Of a DNA stretch of 62,448 nt, positions 57,095-62,448 are shown piece by piece (position 1 is the first letter of the stretch; every line of letters starts with the position of its first letter). The notes under the pieces were generated by a model. It saw only the letters and a list, made by a program, of their open reading frames with translations. It made no database searches and was not told the origin of the DNA. The translations under genes and the position numbers were made by a program. Origin of the DNA: Clostridia bacterium (GTDB taxonomy: Bacteria > Bacillota > Clostridia > Oscillospirales > CAG-272); contig JAGATA010000025.1 in the NCBI GenBank assembly GCA_017621475.1, positions 1 through 62,448 of the forward strand, given 5' to 3'.

Positions 57095-57819
57095 ATTTTT
57101 GCCTCCTTTACAAGAGCTATAAATGCATCTTCGAATTTATCCGTGCCGGCCTGCTTTTTTAATTCATCGGCATTTCCGAGCGCTATAAGCTTGCCGCTTT
57201 TCATAATTGCGATATTATCCGAAAGAGCTTCCGCTTCCTCCATATAGTGCGTGGTGAGGATAACGGTTATCTTTCCTTTCAAAGAGCGTATCATATCCCA
57301 AAGCTCTGCACGGGCAAGAACGTCGAGCCCGAGAGTTGGTTCATCAAGAAAAAGTATCTTCGGCTCGCAGATAAGCGCCATAGCTATACTGAGCCTGCGT
57401 TTCCAACCGCCCGAAAGCGTTTTAGCTTTTTTAGCGCAGATCTCGGAAAGCCCGAAAGATGTGATAAGGGCTTCCGTTTTCTCTTTTATTTTTTCTTTGG
57501 AAAAACCATGCGCTCCTGCCATAAGAACGAGGTTTTCGCGTACTGTTAAATTCGGCGCAACTGCGCTTTCCTGCGGAGAAACGGCAATAAGCTTTTTGAC
57601 TTCGTTTTCTTCTGCAACGATGCTTTTGCCGAGCAAAAGTGCGTCTCCCGATGTTGGTTTTGCAAGGCAGGAAAGCATTTTTATCGTGGTGCTTTTTCCC
57701 GCACCGTTTACGCCGAGCAATGAAAAAAGCTCGCCATCTTTAACGGACAGTGAAAGGGAAGATACGGCGCAGGTCTTGCCGTAATTTTTTGTAAGACCGC
57801 GTATTTCTATAGCGTTCAT
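57091..57819 (-). CDS. ABC transporter ATP-binding protein
   Basis: A 242-residue ATPase with Walker A GVNGAGKST, signature LSGGWKRRLSIAM, Walker B ILFLDEPTLGLD and switch His in TTHYMEEAE. Partner of the adjacent ABC-2 permease; overlaps the TetR gene by four bases. Confidence 0.96.
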   Translation of the reverse strand: MNAIEIRGLTKNYGKTCAVSSLSLSVKDGELFSLLGVNGAGKSTTIKMLSCLAKPTSGDALLLGKSIVAEENEVKKLIAVSPQESAVAPNLTVRENLVLMAGAHGFSKEKIKEKTEALITSFGLSEICAKKAKTLSGGWKRRLSIAMALICEPKILFLDEPTLGLDVLARAELWDMIRSLKGKITVILTTHYMEEAEALSDNIAIMKSGKLIALGNADELKKQAGTDKFEDAFIALVKEAKI

Positions 57820-58385
57820 TTTTGTTCCTCCGAAAGGTAATGTTTCTTTAAACCGAGATATGAATCCGAAAGCATTTGACTTATGAGCTCCTTGTCAAAT
57901 TCAAGATACGATGTTGCTATCATCGCCCCTATGCCGTGAACGCACACCCACATCTCAAGATGGAATATAAGTGCTTTTTCACGCGAGATGCCCAGGTTCT
58001 TTTGCACGATGGAAACGATTTCTTCAAAATCGTCCGTGCGCTTATTTTGGTCTTCATCCGTGCGGTCGCGCATAAAAAGCAGCTTGAACAGCTCTTTTTC
58101 TTCTTTTGCAAAATGGATATACGCCATACCGCTTGCTTTATACGTAGGATATTCGTTTTTGGCCATATCATCTTTAAGGTAGTTTAGATATGTGGTATTG
58201 GCAAAGCTTAAAATATCTTCCTTCAAAGCATCCATTGTAGGATAGTTTGAGAATATAGGCTGAGTGGAGCAACCAAGCTCCTTTGCAAGAATGCGCGCGT
58301 TTACGGAAGAAAAGCCGTTTTTTCTCACCATATCAAGTGCACATTCAAGTATCTTTTCTTTTGTTATTTTTACTTTTGGCGGCAT
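57816..58385 (-). CDS. TetR-family regulator
   Basis: 189 residues: N-terminal HTH (ITKEKILECALDMVRKNGFSSVNARILAKELGCSTQPIFSNYPT, parts quoted) and an all-helical ligand domain. It heads the exporter operon and probably represses it until the drug or substrate binds. AAAGGAG precedes the ATG; a perfect GTTATATAAC palindrome lies in its promoter. Confidence 0.94.
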   Translation of the reverse strand: MPPKVKITKEKILECALDMVRKNGFSSVNARILAKELGCSTQPIFSNYPTMDALKEDILSFANTTYLNYLKDDMAKNEYPTYKASGMAYIHFAKEEKELFKLLFMRDRTDEDQNKRTDDFEEIVSIVQKNLGISREKALIFHLEMWVCVHGIGAMIATSYLEFDKELISQMLSDSYLGLKKHYLSEEQK

Positions 58386-58408
58386 AATTACTCCTTTAAA
58401 TAACTTTA

Positions 58409-58418
58409 GTTATATAAC
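58409..58418. promoter_or_regulatory. Palindromic operator candidate in the TetR promoter
   Basis: GTTATATAAC is a perfect 10-bp palindrome between the likely -10 box and the TetR start codon, well placed for autorepression. Confidence 0.5.
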
Positions 58419-58425
58419 ATTTGCT

Positions 58426-58454
58426 ATTTTATCTTATCAAGTGACTTTTGTCAA
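58426..58454 (-). promoter_or_regulatory. Promoter of the TetR/ABC operon
   Basis: Minus strand TTGACA (plus 58449-58454), 17-bp spacer, TAAAAT (58426-58431). Confidence 0.75.
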
Positions 58455-58535
58455 GTACGTTTTTTGAATTTTTTCATATACTGTGTCGAAGGGGAAGACC
58501 TTCAAGCAAAAAAGATTTATTTTCGGAGGATATGT

Positions 58536-59387
58536 ATGGCAACATTTTACAACCAGGCTGTGCTTTCGTACAACGGCAACACAACCACTTCCAACATTAC
58601 AACAGGCGAACTTTTAGAGGTGCTTTCCGCCACGAAGACCGCCGTTGTTGACGAATATACGGCAAATGACGCTGTAACCTACGTTATCAGCATCATAAAT
58701 TCCGGTGCGACCGCATTTACGGGACTCACGGTTACGGATAACCTCGGCGCATACGAGTTCGGCACAATTACGCTCGTTCCGCTTACTTATTCGGAAGGCT
58801 CCGTTCTCTATTATGAAAACGGCGTGCTCCAACCCACCCCTACGGTAACTGCGACAACACCGCTTACTATTACGGGCATCAATGTTCCCGCAGGCGGCAA
58901 TGCAACCATCATTTATGAAGCAAGAGTAAACGGCACGGCTCCCCTTGACGTAGCGGGAACGATAACAAATACAGCAGTTATTTCCGGAAACGGCATTACG
59001 CCTGTTACGGTAGAAGAAACCATAAATGCGGATATTGCTCCCACTCTTACGATAAGTAAGGCTATCTCTCCCTCTACGGTGACGGAAAACGGAAGAATAA
59101 CCTATACCTTTGTTATCCAGAACTCTGGCAACGCAGAAGCGACGGCAACGGATAACGTTGTGGTAACGGATACGTTTAATCCCGTTCTTACGGGTCTTAC
59201 GGTGATGTTTGACGGCGCTGCTTGGACCGAAGGTGAAAACTACACATATGACGAAGCTACGGGCAATTTTGCAACCGTTGCCGGTCAAATAACGGTTCCT
59301 GCAGCAACTTATACGCAGGACCCCACCACGGGCAACCGCATCACAACTCCCGGTGTAAGCGTTCTCACCGTAAGCGGAACGATATAA
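58536..59387 (+). CDS. DUF11-repeat protein without signal peptide
   Basis: About 283 residues made of two DUF11-type beta-sandwich repeats (about 30-155 and 160-283): VTYVISIINSGATAFTGLTV / ITYTFVIQNSGNAEATATDN, each followed by a Thr/Val-rich strand. DUF11 repeats usually occur on the cell surface, but this ORF begins MATFYNQAVLSYNGNTTTSN with no signal peptide or membrane anchor. GGAGG precedes the ATG at 58536; 24 upstream in-frame codons look non-coding. Possibly a spore-coat or cytoplasmic structural protein. Confidence 0.82.
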   Translation: MATFYNQAVLSYNGNTTTSNITTGELLEVLSATKTAVVDEYTANDAVTYVISIINSGATAFTGLTVTDNLGAYEFGTITLVPLTYSEGSVLYYENGVLQPTPTVTATTPLTITGINVPAGGNATIIYEARVNGTAPLDVAGTITNTAVISGNGITPVTVEETINADIAPTLTISKAISPSTVTENGRITYTFVIQNSGNAEATATDNVVVTDTFNPVLTGLTVMFDGAAWTEGENYTYDEATGNFATVAGQITVPAATYTQDPTTGNRITTPGVSVLTVSGTI

Positions 59388-59432
59388 TAATGCAAAAAAG
59401 ACTTCTCTGCGCGAGAAGTCTTTTTTGCATTA
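59388..59432. terminator. Bidirectional terminator
   Basis: Near-perfect stem (TGCAAAAAAGACTTCTC / GAGAAGTCTTTTTTGCA) with a TGCGC loop between two convergent genes. Confidence 0.9.
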
Positions 59433-60230
59433 TCCTTTATAATTTTTGTAAGGTGTGTTTACAATCCCTATTTCTCCGAAATCATCGAAGTTATGGCGTA
59501 TGATATAATCAATATATGACGTTACCATTTTTGCCGTAAGAGCGTATCCGCAGGCATTGAGGTGACCGTTAAGGTAGAATTTTTCTTTAAACGCTTCATC
59601 GTAAACGGGTGCGTATTTTTTGAAGTCCAGTACATAAGAATTTGTGAAAAAATCAGCAAGCTTGTACATAAGCTCTGCGTGCCGGTCTTTGAGGTCTTCT
59701 ATCTCTTTTCTGTTATGTTCTTCGGGCATAGTCATAAAGAAAAATTTTGCATCGGGGCTTATTTCTTTAAGGCGTTGTATTATTGCGGCATAATAGCCTG
59801 CAAATGTAGGTTTGTTTTTTGAAGGATCGTTAACGCAGATGTCGTCAATAGAGCCCACTTCTTGTTTATCATTGAGAAGGTCGTTCACACCGAGGGCAAT
59901 AATATAAGCTTTACATTTAAGCTCGGGGTTCCAAAATCCCTTTTCGTCTGCAAATGTTTCTATATACTGTTTTGCGCTCATACCTCCGCGGGAGAAATTG
60001 TAAACTGTCGCTCCCGTTGCTCTTGCGATAAACTGTCCCCAGGAATATTCATATAGGTCGTAATAATGGCGTTTTCCATTTTGATCGAGCGTTTCAAACT
60101 CGCCGGAGGAAAGGCTGTCTCCAACACAACCGATAGTGCGAAGTATTCCGCAAAATCCGCAATCCGTAAGGGTGTCCAAGGGTTTTTCGTTACGATCGTC
60201 TATATTTTTAATAAAATTTTCGATATTCAT
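59430..60230 (-). CDS. SGNH/GDSL-type hydrolase
   Basis: A 266-residue esterase/lipase-like enzyme with block I CVGDSLSSGEF, a central SxxGxN-like ALGVNDLL and C-terminal NGHLNACGY (block V, His). Carbohydrate or lipid esterase; no signal peptide, so cytosolic. Convergent to the DUF11 gene. Confidence 0.88.
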   Translation of the reverse strand: MNIENFIKNIDDRNEKPLDTLTDCGFCGILRTIGCVGDSLSSGEFETLDQNGKRHYYDLYEYSWGQFIARATGATVYNFSRGGMSAKQYIETFADEKGFWNPELKCKAYIIALGVNDLLNDKQEVGSIDDICVNDPSKNKPTFAGYYAAIIQRLKEISPDAKFFFMTMPEEHNRKEIEDLKDRHAELMYKLADFFTNSYVLDFKKYAPVYDEAFKEKFYLNGHLNACGYALTAKMVTSYIDYIIRHNFDDFGEIGIVNTPYKNYKG

Positions 60231-60383
60231 ATTTATACTCCGAAAAAAGTAGTTTTATAAATTATAAAACTATGCGGGCTTTCGGTCAAGTCTTCTTTTG
60301 AAATATGCCCGAAAAATGTTGATTTTTCGCTTCTTTAAGGTATAATATTTATATTGATATTTCTTTTTGCTCCGAGGTGGAAT

Positions 60384-61421
60384 ATGAAACTTTTTGAATG
60401 CAAAGATGCTCCCATAAAGGTTTTTGGACTTATGCACTTTTACGACAGAGGCTCCTTGCGCCGCCTTCCCGAAGAAGTGATGGAAAAACTTCCGCAGCTT
60501 CGCCAATTCGGAAACCGTGCAACAGGCGGCAGAATATGCTTCCGCACAAATTCTAAAAAACTGTATGTAAAGCTTTCTTCCAAAACTTTTATACGCGATT
60601 ATGCGGCTACGCAGATCGCTTCATCGGGTCTTAATATTTTCGTCGGAGACAGAAGGGAAGGACGCTTTTTGGGAAACGTTTTCCCTTTGGGGTATGCGCG
60701 AACGGATAATTTCAACTCCGAAGGCACGTTTGAACTTGATGGAAAAATGACGGATATAACGATGTTTATGCCGAAAAACGAAGAGGTTGAAAACGTATTT
60801 ATCGGTATAGATGATGACGCAGAAATAGAAGCCCCTACTCCTTATGAAAATGAAAAGCCTGTTGTTTTTTACGGCTCTTCTGTAACGGAGGGCGGATGCG
60901 CGAGCAGAACGGGGAACGCATATAACGCGGTTCTTTCGCGCTGGCTTAATATGGATTATATAAATTTCGGATTTTCAGGCAGCGCGAAAGGCGAACCGGA
61001 GCTTGCCCAATTTTTTGCCACGCTTCCTATGAGCGTGTTTGTTTACGATTACGATTTCAATGCGCCGGATACAGAGCATCTTGAAAAAACACACGAGCCT
61101 TTCTTTAAGATAATACGAGGAAAAAATCCCGAACTGCCTGTTATTATGCTTTCACGCCCCAACTATGCCAATAATCCCGAAGAAAGCGAAGGGAGGATCG
61201 CCGTTATCAGAAAAACTTACGAAAATGCGATAGCGGCAGGGGATAAGAATGTTTATTTTATAAGCGGAAATACGTTTTTCGATATAGATGATGTTTTTGC
61301 CTGCACGGTTGACAAAACACATCCCAACGACCTCGGCTTTTATCTTATGGCAAAAGCGATACGTCCCACTCTTGAGGCGGTATTAAAAAAAGCGGTTGAA
61401 AAAGAACGCATGGGAAAGTGA
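60384..61421 (+). CDS. SGNH hydrolase with N-terminal beta domain
   Basis: About 345 residues. An N-terminal domain (about 1-155) of beta-sandwich character, then an SGNH domain: VVFYGSSVTEGG (block I), SGSAKGEPELAQ, and VDKTHPND with catalytic Asp/His at the end. Architecture of a carbohydrate esterase family. ATG at 60384 after GAGGTGG. The divergent gene at 59430 is also an SGNH enzyme. Confidence 0.9.
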   Translation: MKLFECKDAPIKVFGLMHFYDRGSLRRLPEEVMEKLPQLRQFGNRATGGRICFRTNSKKLYVKLSSKTFIRDYAATQIASSGLNIFVGDRREGRFLGNVFPLGYARTDNFNSEGTFELDGKMTDITMFMPKNEEVENVFIGIDDDAEIEAPTPYENEKPVVFYGSSVTEGGCASRTGNAYNAVLSRWLNMDYINFGFSGSAKGEPELAQFFATLPMSVFVYDYDFNAPDTEHLEKTHEPFFKIIRGKNPELPVIMLSRPNYANNPEESEGRIAVIRKTYENAIAAGDKNVYFISGNTFFDIDDVFACTVDKTHPNDLGFYLMAKAIRPTLEAVLKKAVEKERMGK

Positions 61422-61433
61422 GATTTAAATTTT

Positions 61434-62192
61434 ATGAAATATTTAATTTTTCTTGATATAGACGGTACTGTGCTTTCGGACGGAAAGATACATCCGCGCA
61501 CCGTAAACGGCATAAGAGAAGCGCAAAAAAGGGGACATTTGGTGTTTATAAACACAGGGCGCTCTATGAACATTATTCCGAAGATAGTTCTTGACGAGGT
61601 AAGACCGGACGGAATCGTTGGCGGTCTTGGCGCTTATATAAGGCTCGGTGATGAAGTTTTCCTTTCGGAAAGTGTTCCGAAAGAGCTTATAAAGCTTTCT
61701 ATGGATGTTGCGGAGAAGTTTGGCAATACCGTGATATTGGAAGGGGAGAATGCAAGCGTCAGCTTCCTTGAAGAAACATACCTTGGGAAGGAGAACGAAA
61801 TAAAAAGTGTTGATGATCTTTACCTGCGTTTCCCCAATATAAACGTTTCAAAAATGACGTATGTCCGCCCTCTTACCGAGGAGGGCACAAAAATGCTTGA
61901 ACCGTATTTTGCTGTTTTCAATCACCCTACCTATTCTGAGATAGGCTTAAAGGGATACAGCAAGGCGACGGGGATGGAGTTTTTGAGAGAGCGCTTTGGC
62001 ATTGACAAAGACCACGTTATCGCTATGGGAGACAGCGATAACGACACGTTTATGCTTGATGCGGCAGGCATTGCCGTTGTTATGGGCAACGGTCACCCGG
62101 ATGTTAAAAAAATAGCGGATTTTATATCTATTGATTGTGCCGACGGCGGTGTCGGATACGCGATAGAAAAGCTGATACTTGAAAAAGAGTGA
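61434..62192 (+). CDS. Cof-type HAD phosphatase
   Basis: A 252-residue phosphatase with DIDGTVLSDG (motif I), INTGRS (motif II), Lys region GYSKATG and MGDSDNDTFM (motif IV). Cof/YbiV-like C2 cap. Acts on sugar or nucleotide phosphates. Immediately downstream of the SGNH gene and probably co-transcribed. Confidence 0.93.
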   Translation: MKYLIFLDIDGTVLSDGKIHPRTVNGIREAQKRGHLVFINTGRSMNIIPKIVLDEVRPDGIVGGLGAYIRLGDEVFLSESVPKELIKLSMDVAEKFGNTVILEGENASVSFLEETYLGKENEIKSVDDLYLRFPNINVSKMTYVRPLTEEGTKMLEPYFAVFNHPTYSEIGLKGYSKATGMEFLRERFGIDKDHVIAMGDSDNDTFMLDAAGIAVVMGNGHPDVKKIADFISIDCADGGVGYAIEKLILEKE

Positions 62193-62330
62193 AAAAAGCC
62201 CTGTTCACACAGCAATGTTATTAAGTTAACAAAAAGAAAAGGCTCTCCCTTCGGGAGAGCTCCCGCCGTAGGCGGGTGAGAGGGCGATATCCTATGGTAA
62301 CCGCTCTCTCCGTCACGCTTCTCGTGCCAC
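62191..62330 (-). repeat. Structured dispersed repeat, right copy
   Basis: Reverse-complement counterpart of 155-292, with about 118 bp (62213-62330) nearly identical. It follows the HAD gene stop and carries the same hairpin series. No gene is seen in 62193-62448. Confidence 0.75.
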
Positions 62331-62355
62331 GGCAAATTGTCAAGCAAGTGCAACA

Positions 62356-62402
62356 CCAAAAAATGCTTCAAAAGGCGAAAGCCAGCCCAAACATTTTTTT
62401 GG
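62356..62402. repeat. AT-rich palindrome beside the right repeat copy
   Basis: CCAAAAAATG / CATTTTTTTGG arms around an inner GGCGAAAGCC hairpin; the counterpart in layout of 25-77. Confidence 0.55.
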
Positions 62403-62448
62403 TCTCAAGTTAATAGATAAAACAATATTTTGCAAGGTTTCATTATCC

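Noticed and set aside
1..62448. CRISPR array or restriction-modification locus
   Set aside because: No regularly spaced direct repeats, Cas-like or methyltransferase motifs were seen on either strand.

Overview
The window reads as a chromosome segment of an anaerobic, low-to-mid GC Bacillota, most likely a gut-type member of class Clostridia. The grounds are strong GGAGG-type ribosome binding sites, sigma-A promoters with 17-bp spacers, many rho-independent terminators, oxygen-defence proteins typical of strict anaerobes (rubrerythrin, FprA flavodiiron protein, thioredoxin pair), a glutamate dehydrogenase, and clostridial-style ECF sigma/DUF4367 pairs. There is no rRNA, CRISPR array or complete insertion sequence.

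Layout. 1-350 and 62191-62402 hold inverted copies of a structured dispersed repeat. 352-2793 is a metal-resistance operon: an ArsR/SmtB sensor with both a CVC and an alpha-5 zinc signature, a free-standing HMA domain, and a Zn/Cd/Co P1B-ATPase that lacks its own HMA. 2894-3975 holds a secreted membrane-anchored protein and a truncated XRE gene. 3972-6661 (minus) is a MoxR / DUF58 / DUF4129-like operon. 6903-9666 holds an M6-type metalloprotease without a signal peptide and glutamate dehydrogenase, followed by tRNA-Pro(UGG). 10196-14006 is an AT-rich accessory block: a small XRE regulator, then an ECF sigma factor, its DUF4367 partner, a small secreted protein and a 513-residue membrane protein. 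The last two share an identical promoter-like motif with identical spacing.

About 14033-42777 is a siphovirus-type prophage with an HK97-fold capsid. From right to left on the minus strand it has cro-like and early genes, an HUH-type Rep-like protein, HNH, small and large terminase, portal, ClpP protease, capsid, head-tail connectors, major tail protein, the G / G-T chaperones with a -1 frameshift site, tape measure, Dit, Tal, two large baseplate/fibre proteins and a holin pair. On the plus strand it has a CI/LexA-like repressor, an FxLYD lipoprotein, DinD and a large serine recombinase. No endolysin is recognisable. A promoter-terminator pair inside the early operon predicts a small antisense RNA.

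42822-62192 is chromosomal again: a GDPD-like phosphodiesterase, a TetM/EF-G-like GTPase fused to a YacP/Rae1-type NYN nuclease, trxB-trxA, a ZIP transporter and fprA, a PlsC-like acyltransferase with a zinc ribbon, an alpha/beta hydrolase, HAD phosphatases, a second ECF sigma factor coupled to a 554-residue protein, rubrerythrin, a TetR/ABC exporter operon, a leaderless DUF11 protein and two SGNH hydrolases. The points most worth follow-up are the GTPase-NYN fusion, the ECF regulon with its shared promoter, the antisense RNA of the prophage, and the repeat-built 756-residue baseplate protein.
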